A DNA stretch of 64,000 bases from Acestrorhynchus altus (GCA_034509495.1 CM067503.1:26197268-26261267); one strand, 5' to 3'. Numbered from the stretch's first letter, positions 25,201-33,500 are shown. Notes: a model not told the origin generated them from the letters alone. Program-made: numbers and translations.

Positions 25201-27153
25201 CAGCTCTTTTTCACATGGTTTCCTCCAAGGCCTTCTCCTTCTTTCCTGCTGCTGATTCTATAATAAGTGGACTGGAGTGAACCAGGAGACAGGGCAATAG
25301 ACTATTCCGATGAGATCTAGAACAGCTTTACTGCCTGGAGCAGTTATACTTGTAGTAGTTATTTTTTTTCCCAGAGCCATGGCTTTGCTTCTAGTTGAGC
25401 TGTTGAGAAGAGGTGAGACTGAAAGTGGAGCTACCTCATCATCTCTAGTGTAATGTTGTCAGTCAGTTTGAAGAACTTTGCTGACATCTTCAGTTGGTCT
25501 AAAGGAATTACATGTGCATGGAAAATATTTTTGACTACCAGTTTATGAAATGCAGCAAAATTATACCTACAATCTGATTGTCTAGACCCTGTAGAGAAGT
25601 ATTTCCAATTGAACAGGACACTTAGGAGGAAATAAACATGAATCTAATGCCAGGCATCAGCTAGAGGGGTATAAAGCCCCCCAATATTAAGTCATTGAAC
25701 ATATAATTTCTGGAATCATGATGCTGTATCAAGTATTTTTTTAACCAACATCCTGGCCACACTTTCACATTTATCACTGATTGCAGTTAAATCCATGCAA
25801 ATATGCTCCAAAATGTAGTAGAACTGTCCCTAGACAGTAGAGACAGCTACTCAAAGAAAAGCAGAAGAATTTTTAATACCCTTCATTTCAGAAGAAAAAC
25901 TGAACGAGAAGGTGTCCCGATACTTTTGTCTATATCGTGTAGGTGTGGTTTGTATGTGTAAAATTGATCAGTTTGTTCTACCCTGTCCATCAGTGGAAAG
26001 AGACCACCATAGTACTACCATTTACTATAACCAGTTGCTATCCACCCTGTAGATAGGTACGTGAACCATAATAGAGCCATTCTGTGTATCAGGGATAACT
26101 GGAGGATGTAGACCCTTGGTGCCACTGCAGATGGGCTACAGTCAGTGATTGTATACCTGCAACGAATGTCTTGCAGAACTGCAGACCATCAACATATTTT
26201 GCAGAGTAACATCTAAGAGGCTTTTGCTCAGTTTTGTCTTTTGGCCACAATTCTGAGGAGAATTTCCTATAGACTGGGATTTTTGTCCCTGCTGGTAGAC
26301 TTGTATGAGGGTACTGTTTGATACACCGCCACATTCAGCTATTTCCTTCACACTGTGGCCTTTGGCATGCCCAAATGCAATCACTACTTTTTGCCAATCA
26401 CTAACACCTGCTTTGTGACCCATTTTTCACACACTGAATGAGACATTCCCTGACCTGTGCCACCTCTTAAACCTTAATCAATGAAACCCAGCACACACCC
26501 AGCAGGTATTTATAGTCAGTGTATACATACTATAACATAATATAACACTGACTGTAGCCCATCAGAGGGTCTACATCCTCCAGTTGTAGGTCCTATTATG
26601 GTTCATTTTCCTATCTGCAGGGTTACTATTATGGTAAATAGTGGTAATATGGTGATCACTTTCCACAGATGGACAGGGTACACTGTAGTAGATAAATGCT
26701 TTGCATACAAAATGTACCTACAGATTATGGTCAAAAGTATTGGGACACCTACTCATTCAATGCTTTGCCAAGGAATGTCAGGATTCTATTATTCCTGTCA
26801 CACACTCCACAGGTATTTCTAGCCTTGTACAATGCCATCTACAGTTCTCATTATGCATCCTACTCATACATTTGAGTGTAAATGATAGGTATACCAGACG
26901 CAAGGGCATTATTAGGTAAAAATAGGTTTACCTAATAATGAACTGTCAACTCACAGTGACAAACGCTGTATGATCTCACATCTGTGATCTACTATGATAT
27001 GCTATGTATAGGTAAAGTGCACATGTACTTAGGCATACTTAGTGTTTTGAGTCATAGTTTTGTTTTTCAATGAACACTGAAGTGACTTGATTTTATTTTT
27101 CTGTCCAGGGGAAGGACCCTCTCTACGCCCAGATCAACAAAGGGAAGAAGTGA
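2932..27153 (+). CDS. dab1: DAB1 (Disabled-1 reelin adaptor), 3' half of the gene, N-terminus outside the window
   Basis: DAB1 is the cytoplasmic adaptor that binds the NPxY tails of the reelin receptors VLDLR and ApoER2 through an N-terminal PTB domain and is tyrosine-phosphorylated by Src-family kinases to steer neuron migration. Coding segments seen: 2932-2994, 6592-6654, 7699-7795, 13346-13984, 17478-17602, then either 21333-21419 (stop TAG) or 21333-21407 joined to 27109-27153 (stop TGA). All have AG/GT borders and compatible phases. Recognition rests on the C-terminal half: LELFGDMSTPPDITSP, SGYVTMGAV, the Gln/Pro/Ala-rich middle, FKDFQMAKPPAVPTRK, DDCDDFDISQMNLTPV and TPAPRQSSPSKSS, which I recognise as DAB1 rather than DAB2. 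The PTB exons and the tyrosine cluster are upstream of position 1. Whether this is the a or b fish copy cannot be told. Confidence 0.93.
3127..4438 (-). mobile_element. Tc1-like transposon remnant, family A copy 1
   Basis: A long decayed Tc1/mariner-type element with the transposase on the - strand. The - strand frames 3332-3592 and 3848-4057 give transposase pieces: MFSAAGTGRLVRIGGKM, DNDPKNTAKLKKEW and VNVLEWPDLN in the first, a helix-turn-helix-type stretch (GRLVKLSDRGRRALVKEV) in the second. The right end is the terminal repeat ...gtgaatacttttcagatgcactgt; the left terminus is eroded. Frames are broken by stops and indels, so it is inactive. It shares ends with the copies at 8932 and 16685. 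Confidence 0.88.
4770..4960. repeat. Dispersed repeat fragment
   Basis: The stretch from gtgtaggtcaggagttggcactccttgtcctgg to the inverted-looking ctccaggactgggatga resembles the ends of a common fish interspersed repeat (ggaccagagttggcactcct type). Recognised by eye from general familiarity only. Confidence 0.35.
4961..6591 (+). other. DAB1 intron, no gene recognised
   Basis: Unremarkable AT-rich intron. A short CAT/ATC run occurs at 6373-6400. Open frames here (for example 5698-5916 +, 5221-5552 -) have no recognisable protein features and no paired splice signals. Confidence 0.6.
6592..6654 (+). CDS. dab1: DAB1 exon, LELFGDMSTPPDI segment
   Basis: The exon is 63 nt and phase 0 on both sides, with acceptor tttactgtag and donor gtgagt. 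The translation contains QLELFGDMSTPPDITSP, a segment conserved in the vertebrate Disabled proteins just after the tyrosine-rich region. It has the same length and phase as the exon at 2932-2994 and also begins with an Asn codon. Confidence 0.92.
7090..7545. mobile_element. Decayed DNA-transposon fragment, family G
   Basis: The end ccttctgggtgcaactattttgagtg at about 7526-7551 matches the end of the element at 63025-63795 (ccttctgggtacaactatttttga). The stretch at 7105-7150 (ttcagtatggcatcaagtataacac) also resembles 43173-43197. There is no readable transposase. Confidence 0.45.
7699..7795 (+). CDS. dab1: DAB1 exon, Pro/Ser/Ala-rich linker
   Basis: The exon is 97 nt, entering in phase 0 (ctcttcag before it) and leaving after the first base of a Gly codon (donor gtcagt). 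It encodes a proline/serine-rich disordered linker (PASPANTLDP ... FNPASVPS). The split Gly codon is completed at 13346 to give SGYVTMGAV, matching the vertebrate DAB1 order. Confidence 0.9.
7842..7875. repeat. (GA)n microsatellite
   Basis: An uninterrupted GA dinucleotide run of about 34 bp, 46 bp after the DAB1 donor at 7796. Confidence 0.97.
8346..8419. repeat. (TG)n microsatellite
   Basis: A pure TG run of about 74 bp in a DAB1 intron. Confidence 0.98.
8932..9583. mobile_element. Tc1-like element, family A copy 2, internally deleted
   Basis: The left end acagagtatctggaaaatattgacagc...cccacattttgttatgttatagcc and the right end ...gtttctggatgcactgt are inverted copies of each other. The transposase core is deleted, leaving about 650 bp. 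Segments such as gtccaatcaactgaatttagaacaggtgtccaatc align with 4138-4170 of copy 1. Confidence 0.85.
9584..11278 (+). other. DAB1 intron, no gene recognised
   Basis: AT-rich intron sequence. Open frames at 9850-10195 and 10688-11198 have no family features and no splice context that would join DAB1. Confidence 0.55.
11279..11660 (-). mobile_element. Tc1-like transposase fragment, family D, - strand
   Basis: On the - strand, 11477-11659 reads VKHGSGGVMVWCCFAAAGPGEL, the conserved centre of Tc1-type transposases, and 11364-11564 gives an adjoining piece in another frame. It aligns in reverse orientation with 46270-46520. It is frameshifted and lacks both ends. Confidence 0.85.
11725..12370 (+). 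mobile_element. Tc1-like transposon remnant, family H, + strand
   Basis: The stretch ctgtacaccctgatttatgcagttatctaatcagc...gtggcagcagtgcagtacataaaatcatgcag is the 5' part of a widespread fish Tc1-like element. At 12255-12365 the sequence cgatagaacatgtttgggatgtggtggaacaggag translates as the transposase C-terminal IEHVWDVVEQE motif. The middle is deleted and frames are broken. Confidence 0.8.
12371..13345 (+). other. DAB1 intron, no gene recognised
   Basis: No repeat or exon recognised. The last 25 bases form the acceptor of the 13346 exon (attccggtttgtccctcag). Confidence 0.6.
13346..13984 (+). CDS. dab1: DAB1 large exon, Gln/Pro/Ala-rich region to DDFDISQ
   Basis: At 639 nt this is the longest DAB1 coding exon in the window, entering in phase 1 after ccctcag and ending one base into a codon before gtgagt. 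It encodes GYVTMGAVPPAW, a low-complexity stretch with WGQANLFPATQQQW, then an Ala/Gly-rich insert (about residues 93-117 of the exon), FKDFQMAKPPAVPTRK and DDCDDFDISQMNLTPV. The exon is locally GC-rich compared with the AT-rich introns. Reading past the donor would give a stop at about 14046, but the gtgagt donor and the perfect phase match to 17478 argue for splicing. Confidence 0.95.
14578..15020. mobile_element. Tc1-like remnant, family D, 5' portion
   Basis: Blocks shared with the copies at 28989 and 45830: ccatgaacacctttgtcttc..., acatatggaaatttgaccttcatttaaac, and caagcctaaaatgtcatcacaggacctacaggtag (compare 46057-46090). There is no transposase frame; it is a truncated fossil. Confidence 0.7.
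15021..15880 (+). other. DAB1 intron, no gene recognised
   Basis: Nothing supported. The frames at 15503-15745 and 15660-16037 run into the CCACCTAGCAAC-type minisatellite and lack coding features. Confidence 0.55.
15890..16110. repeat. Degenerate minisatellite, about 20-nt unit (AGCAACCACCTAGTAACACCAT)
   Basis: A diverged tandem array of a unit close to agcaaccacctagtaacaccat, for example at 15911, 15959-15990, 16043-16070 and 16076-16105. The units differ by substitutions and small indels. Confidence 0.75.
16345..16510. mobile_element. Dispersed retroelement-like repeat tail
   Basis: (gatta)n followed by aactttattgtcattgtgcagagtgaaggtacagagacaatgcagttag and gtgcaataaatag. This is the common 3' tail of a fish retroposed repeat. 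Recognition is from general familiarity. Confidence 0.6.
16685..17020. mobile_element. Tc1-like MITE-like copy, family A copy 3
   Basis: Left end cagtgcatccagaaagtattg...ccacattttgttatgttagagcc; right end ggctgtaacat...gaatactttccagatgcactg, inverted and bordered by TA on both sides, as expected for the Tc1 target duplication. Only about 336 bp remain, with no transposase. Confidence 0.9.
17478..17602 (+). CDS. dab1: DAB1 exon, TPAPRQSSPSKSS serine-rich tail
   Basis: The exon is 125 nt, acceptor tttccacag, donor gtgagt. The first two bases complete a Pro codon begun at 13984. It encodes PTPAPRQSSPSKSSSQASDP followed by an acidic/serine stretch ending EEDA. This is the Ser-rich, CDK5-type proline-directed segment found near the DAB1 C-terminus. 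It ends in phase 0. Confidence 0.93.
20513..20542. repeat. (CA)n microsatellite
   Basis: A CA run of about 30 bp. Confidence 0.95.
20761..20867. repeat. Compound (ATGA)n-(ATGG)n microsatellite
   Basis: About 66 bp of ATGA units change directly into about 42 bp of ATGG units, a single-base unit switch in one uninterrupted tetranucleotide array. Confidence 0.97.
21333..21419 (+). CDS. dab1: DAB1 terminal coding exon, short SPQVGS ending
   Basis: The acceptor ttctttctgcag follows a long pyrimidine tract. The exon encodes AGDAQSPCVSEPQAECEGSE and then SDSPQVGS with stop TAG at 21417-21419. Mammalian DAB1 ends SPQAGS, so this is the canonical C-terminus. Inside the last codons, CAG|GTCGGT at 21405-21413 can serve as a splice donor, which would remove VGS and the stop and join in phase 0 to 27109. 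A further possible donor, gtatct, lies at 21441. Confidence 0.9.
   Translation, partial: AGDAQSPCVSEPQAECEGSESDSPQVGS
21586..22212. repeat. Pyrimidine block: (CT)n, (TTTC)n and (GT)n microsatellites
   Basis: CT run at 21586-21646, TTTC run at 21966-22010 and GT run at 22139-22212, with almost pure C/T sequence between them. It begins about 165 bp after the DAB1 stop codon at 21417. Long open frames here in several phases are products of the repeats. Confidence 0.95.
22213..25561 (+). other. Last DAB1 intron, no gene recognised
   Basis: AT-rich intron. A dispersed repeat of the atcaaatcaaatcaacatttatttgtgtagtgctcttcacaact type lies at about 23845-24010 (listed separately). No exon candidates with both splice sites were found. 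Confidence 0.55.
23845..24010 (+). mobile_element. Dispersed retroelement-like repeat
   Basis: (aatca)n head followed by acatttatttgtgtagtgctcttcacaactga and later agtgagcaagccaaagggcgacagtggcaaggagaaac, a widespread fish repeat signature. Class not determined. Confidence 0.6.
25562..25945 (-). mobile_element. Nonautonomous DNA-transposon-like repeat, family E, reversed copy
   Basis: Read on the - strand it starts with a terminus of the form acaaaagtatcgggacacc and ends near the gaagtacttctctacagggtct type segment. It holds no coding sequence. The same family occurs at 26715 (terminus only) and at 35590-36480 (+). Confidence 0.7.
25975..26690 (-). mobile_element. Tc1-like element with long terminal inverted repeats, family F
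   Basis: The left arm 25979-26112 (taccctgtccatcagtgg ... ggaggatgtagaccc) and the right arm 26571-26687 (gggtctacatcctccag ... ggacagggta) are inverted repeats of about 115-135 bp with a few indels. The interior carries a - strand transposase N-terminus at 26142-26423. The catalytic part is missing, so the element is nonautonomous. Confidence 0.85.
26142..26423 (-). pseudogene. Transposase N-terminal fragment (helix-turn-helix), Tc1/mariner type
   Basis: A 93-residue frame starting MGHKAGVSDWQKVVIAFGH, with AKGHSVKEIAECGGVSNSTL as a helix-turn-helix and GQKTKLSKS as a linker, resembling Tc1-like DNA-binding domains. The DDE catalytic domain is absent: the frame runs straight into the inverted-repeat arm. 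It is probably a leftover of an internal deletion. Confidence 0.75.
26715..26770 (+). mobile_element. Family E terminus fragment
   Basis: ggtcaaaagtattgggacacctactcattcaatg is the terminus of the same repeat found reversed at 25562-25945. It lies on the other side of the family F element and faces the opposite way. Confidence 0.65.
27109..27153 (+). CDS. dab1: DAB1 alternative last coding exon, GKDPLYAQINKGKK ending
   Basis: After the acceptor ttttctgtccag comes an in-phase reading of 14 codons, GKDPLYAQINKGKK, then TGA at 27151. It joins in frame to CAG at 21407. If the upstream exon instead splices from 21441, this sequence is 3' UTR: the VGS stop would then lie only 21 nt before the junction, too close to trigger nonsense-mediated decay by the usual 50-55 nt rule. 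The peptide holds one tyrosine in a YAQI context, typical of SH2 ligands. I believe such an ending occurs in other DAB1 transcripts but cannot confirm it here. Confidence 0.65.
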   Translation, partial: GKDPLYAQINKGKK

Positions 27154-27231
27154 AGGATTATGGGAGTTCTGCACACAACTGAACAGTGCTGGGGGGATCA
27201 GGAGACCAAACACTAGGGTTAAGCACCCTCC

Positions 27232-27235
<4 letters not shown>

Positions 27236-27287
<52 letters not shown>

Positions 27288-27295
27288 TGTGTGTG
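27236..27295. repeat. (GT)n microsatellite just after the alternative DAB1 stop
   Basis: A GT run of about 60 bp with one GGGT interruption, 83 bp after the TGA at 27151. A second GT run is at 27377-27404. Confidence 0.97.
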
Positions 27296-28179
27296 AGCAT
27301 GAAAAAAAAGCGATTAGGAGAATGGAAGAAGGAAGAAGTGGCATGACAGAAGACTAAGGAGTTAAAAGTGATTGAATGTGTGTGTGTGTGTGTGTGTGTG
27401 TGTGGATGGTCTTCGGAGCTCAGCTGTGAAGGTCACCCCCAGCCTCCATGGTCCTTCTCTCCAAGCAGCCATCTTCTCCAGCTCAGCCTGGAGAAGCCTA
27501 ACCCAGCCTTCAGTAAGCCCTGCCCCCTTCTGGACCGCACTCTCTCTCTCTTTCTCTCTCTCTCTTTCTCTCTCTCTATCTGGAGGAACCACCGACCAAC
27601 AGGATGCTTTTATTACTTTCTCTCCTTCCATTTCCCTCCTCCTCAGGAGGAAGTGACTCCTCTGTGTTTCCTGCATTCATGGACTGGCAGTGGGATAATT
27701 TGACACAGCTGATGTAATGATGATGATGACGATGATGAGGATTCAACTCTTCTTCACCCTTCACAGCCTTACTAGCCCTGTTCTGCAGCCTCTCTTTCTT
27801 TTTTCTGGCTCTGTGCCTCTCTTTTGCTCTCTTTTTCTGTCTGATCTTCTTCACTCTCCTGTCCATACAGTCTCTACAAGACTCTGTATTGAGGTTGTGT
27901 GCAGTATGAGTGGAATCTTGGAGAGGTGCCTCATTCCAGTGTACACACACGCACGCACACCAAGTGAGAGTGCAAAAAATCACTGCTTCATGATCCAGCA
28001 GAATCCCAGTCACCCCCCCTGTGTAGTCCAAGTCAGAGCAATCGATTACAGAATAATCCATTTGGATCCATCAATGGGATTAAGTGATTCATTCATTTGG
28101 GTTTGTTTGGTTTTCCTCCCCCATCTATTTGAGATTCTGCTGCTAGAGAGCTATGCAGAAATAAAAACAAGAGACTTCG

Positions 28180-28181
<2 letters not shown>

Positions 28182-28232
<51 letters not shown>

Positions 28233-28254
28233 TTATCTATCTATCTATCTATCT
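28182..28254. repeat. (CT)n-(TATC)n microsatellite
   Basis: A CT run to 28230 continued by TATC units, within the probable DAB1 3' UTR. Confidence 0.97.
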
Positions 28255-28594
28255 TTCTTTCTCTGTGGACCCTTCAGACAGAGACCAGACTCAAGGAGTG
28301 ACTTTGCCAAAATCTCTTTTGTGGGAAAGACTTCCGAGCAGCTCATTCAGATGGAGAGGACTTTGCGAGGGCATGGATGTTGCAAAAACAAGCTGAATCT
28401 GTGACTGAACTGTTCCTTATCTATAGCTTTTGTACAATACTAATGAGAAGAAAAAACAAACAAACCATGACATTGAAAAATGGAATTTTTATTTTATAAG
28501 TCAGTGGAGCCCTTGTGGTTGACCTGAGATGCGGTTTTAGGGGTAAACATGGCTTTAAGGCATCAGATCATTGGTTTGCCAAACTCATTTTGTA

Positions 28595-28665
<71 letters not shown>

Positions 28666-28673
28666 TAACAATA
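28595..28673. repeat. (AAT)n microsatellite
   Basis: An AAT array with one AAA interruption near 28632. Confidence 0.97.
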
Positions 28674-28988
28674 AATGATAATGACGATAAGTGTTCATTC
28701 TGTCCGCCGGACATCTGTGCCATAAAATAGACAGGCTTCAGTGATGCAAGCTCGAAATGGAACCCAAGCAATATCAACATGTGTCCAAATCCCCCAACCT
28801 TCCACCCTCCATTCCTCCCTCTCCTGTGAGCGTTTTACATTTGTGCCCATGTCAGAGTGCTTCTTCTCAGCAGTGTGGTTCAGATTCTTTGAAGAAACTG
28901 AGGAAATGCCTCCAAAGGAACATCAAAGTCACCAAATGATCATGAACCGAGTGTCAGTCGCTAACTGACGACATAGAAAAATCACAGT

Positions 28989-30045
28989 GCATATACACTC
29001 GTGTGAAAACCATTTTTAACATATATAAATATATGGATATTTAATCTTCATGCAATTATATTGAGAGATGGATGTGAAATTATTAAACCCAGTTTAATGC
29101 AATATTCTACTACTACTACTTAAAATGCCTAAAATTAAAATCAGATGCAGCACATTGGCTGCAAATGATCTGACGATTGGAACAGAAGACTTTGGAGGAG
29201 GCAATATTATTTAAACCTCAATAGTTTGGTTTGCTCTTGATTGTTGAAGTGAGTGGTATGGCAAGATCCAAAGAGCTCTTTGAGGCCTTTCGAAAGAAAG
29301 TCTGGGAAGGGATTAAAAATATCTCAAAACAAAAAGTAATTCCACTGTCCAGAAAACAATGTATTAGTGCTGAACATTTTAAACAACTGCCAGCATGATC
29401 ACATTAGTCCAACCTAGCAAGTTCAACTCAAGAGTGCAAGTTGATTAAAGAAGTATCCAACAATGTCATCAAAGGAAATACAGGAAACTCTTGTCACAGT
29501 TGATGTCAAACTGCAGCATCTACCATCAGAAAGAGAACAAACAAGTTTGATTTTCATGGGAGGTTTGCAAGGAAGAAACCCTTGCTTAAAAAAAGTGTTG
29601 GAATAAAGTCTGCCAGAAAACACCTAGACCAAGAGCAGGGCTTCTGGAACAATGTGTTTTGGACAAATTAATCCAAAGTTGAATTATGTCCTGGTCAGAT
29701 CTCCATCATAGAAACCACTTTGAAATCTTACTGTATCAGAAGGGACTTGAAAATGAAAGCCCATCTGTACAAGACTGATGCTGAATAATTACATATTTTA
29801 AAAGAGGAGGAGTGGGAAAATATTTTTTCCAGTTGAAGTTAGAGACTGGTAGATGGTTGTAGAAAATGAATCTAAATTGACATTATTTTATCCAAAGGAG
29901 GAAATACCAACTCACAAATTATATAAAAAATAAGTTTCTTCAGTTTTATGTTTAGTTATATCACCTCCATATCTCAGTATATGTACATATGTTTAAATAT
30001 GTTAAAGTCAAAAGTGTTCATCAACTTTATCACGACTTTGATTCA
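28989..30045 (+). mobile_element. Tc1-like transposon remnant, family D, near full length
   Basis: Begins gtgtgaaaaccatttttaacatat...ggatatttaatcttcatgc and ends tcaaaagtgttcatcaactttatcacgac, matching the ends of 45830-46710. At 29262 atggcaagatccaaagagctctttgaggcc reads MARSKELFEAFRKK, a typical Tc1 transposase start. Stops and frameshifts follow, so it is inactive. Confidence 0.85.
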
Positions 30046-30216
30046 TGCATTTCCAAAGCTATGAACTCCTGAACATCTCCAATATATTCTAAAGAAAACA
30101 CGATTACTGATTGAAGTGAGTGAGATTTTAGTGATATGGTATTTTAGCGCTGTCCAGTTTGGAGGTTGGCTGTTTAGAGGAAGCTGATCATTTAAATGAT
30201 TGGATTTATGTATTAT

Positions 30217-30257
30217 CATACATACATACATACATACATACATACATACATACATAC
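30217..30257. repeat. (CATA)n microsatellite
   Basis: About ten tandem CATA units. Confidence 0.97.
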
Positions 30258-30886
30258 TACAGTGAACACAAAACCATTCACTCCCTATGCATTTACAGAT
30301 GCCATCCCATACACACACACAAAGTGTGTTAATACACACTTTAAAATACATAATGGTACATCAGACCACTATTTATTCAAATCCTAATGTATTCTGCCCC
30401 AGAGGCACCAGTGCAGATCTTTGCACAAGTGACTGTAAATTCATTTCAAACAAACACATATTCACCTGTAAATCCTTCACCTGTTATCCCGGTATCCAGA
30501 ATCAAATTGGAGAGTCTCGCTGTGAATGGCATTGGTTTTGGTGACATCAGCAGTCATTCCATCACCTGTGGTGATGATGAATAATACTTGCTATTTTATG
30601 GCCAGAGTCCCATTTTAATTTGAGAGCCATTTTGGCCCTTTAAAGATCATACACTAAATTCCAGATTAAAGAAGATTGTGAAGCCGGAAGTGGAGGGGAA
30701 TCATAACAGTTCTGAGTATGTTTCTAGACCTATTTTAACTTTACCTCAGCTAACGGTTTGTTAATGTAAAAGGACACATTATTTTTTATCTCAATGAAGA
30801 TGACATTCTACAGTGATTTCTAGAGCAATTTTTTGTTGTTTTCTTTTCTCTTGATTTTGCGTATTCCACCATGTAATACTGTTACC

Positions 30887-30892
30887 AATAAA
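30887..30892 (+). terminator. Candidate poly(A) signal AATAAA, possible DAB1 3' end
   Basis: The sequence ccAATAAAcacattgc is followed within 30 bases by a T/GT-rich downstream element. It is the best cleavage-site context between the DAB1 stop codons and FYB2. Confidence 0.35.
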
Positions 30893-32074
30893 CACATTGC
30901 AAAACAGGGTTTGTTTTTCTTCTGCAGGTAATATGGAAAGTAAGGTATTAAGAAGTGTTCTCTCATACATTCATCCTAAAATGTTAGTAATAATAATTTA
31001 ATAATAAGTAGTTTTAACAGTCCCTTAGAAATTGCTGCTTAGAGACTAATATAACTAGACTTATATAACTAGACTAATATAACTAGGTCAGTGTTTTCAG
31101 TCCTGTGGTCCATCTGCAATCTTGTACATTTTTTTCACTGCACCTGGGGCACATCTTTAGCTAATGATCAAGTCCTTCTAGAACAAGAAAACACAATGTT
31201 CAGTCAGTTAGACTTAAGGAATAGAGTTGGTATAGACAATAATACAGCATATTAGCAGAGTTTCATATATCCACCACTGCATATTATCAGACTGCATCAC
31301 CAGGTGTATTTGCAGGGTTATATTCTTTTCACTTGCTTCCTGTTTATCTAATAGTGTTATGCCCTACATATAATATTGATGTTAATGTCATTTTCTAGTT
31401 TCCAATAGAAAATGTGATGATGTGTATACAATTATCTATCATTAGTAGTACCACTACCAACAATTATATCCTACTTTTGATAGTACTACTACTAATAATA
31501 TACACCGAAAACCCAAAATACATGGGAAAAAAAGCATTATCATGTCTTATGACTTCCACAGTATCATAGAACCATGACCCTTCCTCATCCACACCTGATT
31601 GTAGTTAGCTGCTCACACCAGTCCAATTATGGATAGCCTACCACAGCCAATTTTAACTAGCTATCCCAAGCTCCCATTTGGGAGGTTTAATGTCTACTGG
31701 TGCCAGTCTCACAGGATGCTTTTGTTTTGCCTGTTTTTACTAGTTCAGAACAAGAGGACATGTGGGTTCTGTGTTATTGAAAGAAAGAGCTTGAACAAGG
31801 CAGTGGTTTCTTTAAACATGTCCTCATGTTTTCCTTATGCGCCTCAGACAGATGAAAGTATCATGAAGCTATTGGGACATACTCAAAAGCACAGGCAACA
31901 TTTCTCACTCTTTCTCACTCTCTATAGAGCTCACTCTCCATGGGCACGGTTAAGCTGATGGGGATGAGGCAGGACTTTGAATTACACTGTTTAATTACAT
32001 CATTCAAAATGTTCCCAAGAACTCGCAAAATATATCCATAGTTATATCTCTGCAGCTGCAGAATGCTGCATTAA

Positions 32075-32560
32075 ACTGCATATGTGTGTGGGGCTGTCCG
32101 GGTTGTTGGCGGAACAGACAAATATGAAGACAAGGGAAGGGAAGTGGAGGTAAATGCTGGGGTTGAGGATTTAATGAAAATAAACACGAAGAGCAAAAAA
32201 ATGAAACAAAGAGCTGACAGATATACCAACAGGATCTAGACTGAAAAGATTGATAAACAAAACTAACAAACCCTTAGGGAGACAGGACCAACAGAAACTA
32301 ACCATGACAGAAACAAAAGGACTGTCAAAGACAGGCTGAGACAAAGGTTCTTAAATACAACACAATATTGACCACAACTGGGATAACAAAGGGTCAGGGT
32401 TATAAATGAGACAGCTGGGAATGGGTGGAGCGAGGGAGGAGACAAGAACAAAACAAACACAACCCATATGCAGTTTAATGCAGCATTCTGCAGCATTCTG
32501 GGACAAACAACAAGGAAGACGGGTGAACAAGACTGACAAATGACAGACATGACAGGGACT
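32075..32560. repeat. Dispersed-repeat-like block
   Basis: A- and G-rich sequence with recurring aacaaacaaa, acaggacc and gactgacaaatgacagacatgacaggga phrases, typical of a fish interspersed repeat. An internal duplication, gcagcattctgcagcattctgg, is at about 32480. Class not determined. Confidence 0.4.
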
Positions 32561-33136
32561 CCTGCATTCTTAGTGCACGTGGTACTGTGGATTGATAAAT
32601 TTTAAATGCCTGCCCAATTTCGGGAAATGAAATGTCCCATCCCTCTTGCACCCACCATCATGCCTCACTTGAACGCTGATAATTTATGTCTCCTTGCCAT
32701 TAGCATACTGGCCATTGTTGAAGCTCACTGACAACATCTCACAACTTATACAAGTGTGGGCGTTCCCAGGCTGTCCCCTGAGGAAACACTACATGATGTA
32801 AATATAGAATTCACCCTGGTCATACTATCCCATGGCTTTTGGCAATTCAGTATAATAATAATACTTGCATATACTGTATATTCACCTGGACATTCTAGTT
32901 AGGTAAGATCATATTTGTGAAACAAATTATGCAGCCTATAACAAAAAATGCAAGGAGTGATAAAGTTGACATAAAGTAGGTTATATAATGTTTGACACGA
33001 TCATATTTACAGTATTGAGGAGTTGTTGGACTTTCTATAAATGTGTGCAACAGCAAAAAGTGGTGTGCACACAGCAATGAAGAATCTGTAGCAGCTGATA
33101 TACATTATTTTGTTGTTACAAAATCTTTTGCCTGCC

Positions 33137-33221
33137 ACTACTACTACTAGTACTACTACTACTACTACTACTACTAATAATAATAATAATAATAATAATA
33201 ATCATAATCATAATAATAATA
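33137..33221. repeat. (CTA)n-(AAT)n microsatellite
   Basis: A CTA array to about 33175, then AAT/AATCAT units. Confidence 0.95.
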
Positions 33222-33299
33222 GTCATTACCTTAATGATGCCCAAGCCTTTTAGTAATAATGTGTGAACTGATTTTTGGTAACCATTACACCTGACTTAA

Positions 33300-33500
33300 C
33301 ATCTGAGGTAGGTAAATAGATCCACTGTGCTGCACACTGGAATTTGTCCTCATCCTTTAACCCATCCACCCTCAGTGATACCCACACATACATACTAGTG
33401 AATTCACAGACTACGGGGCAGTGAGCACATGTGCCTGGAGTGGTGGGCAGCCCTTTCCCTATAGAGCAGCTGGGGAGTTCAATCAAGGGTTAATCATGGA
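33300..33500. repeat. Dispersed repeat fragment
   Basis: ggaatttgtcctcatcctttaacccatccaccctcagtg...gggcagtgagcaca...tggagtggtgggcagcc...gagcagctggggagttc is a common fish interspersed repeat. A reversed relative lies at 19385-19600. Confidence 0.6.

Larger units (their letters stand above)
27154..30910 (+). other. dab1: Probable DAB1 3' UTR and downstream flank
   Basis: There is no coding sequence after the TGA at 27151. The stretch carries GT tracts (27236-27295, 27377-27404), a CT tract (28182-28230) and an AAT tract (28595-28673). Candidate poly(A) signals AATAAA are at 28160, 28680 and 30887. The last is followed by a GT/T-rich stretch (gggtttgtttttcttctg) and looks best, but a Tc1-like remnant (about 28990-30045) precedes it, so the UTR may end earlier. 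The extent is inferred. Confidence 0.45.

Noticed and set aside
27576..28301. Open frames of 161 (-) and 194 (+) codons
   Set aside because: They overlap CT/TATC and GT repeats in the probable DAB1 3' UTR, and neither resembles a protein family.
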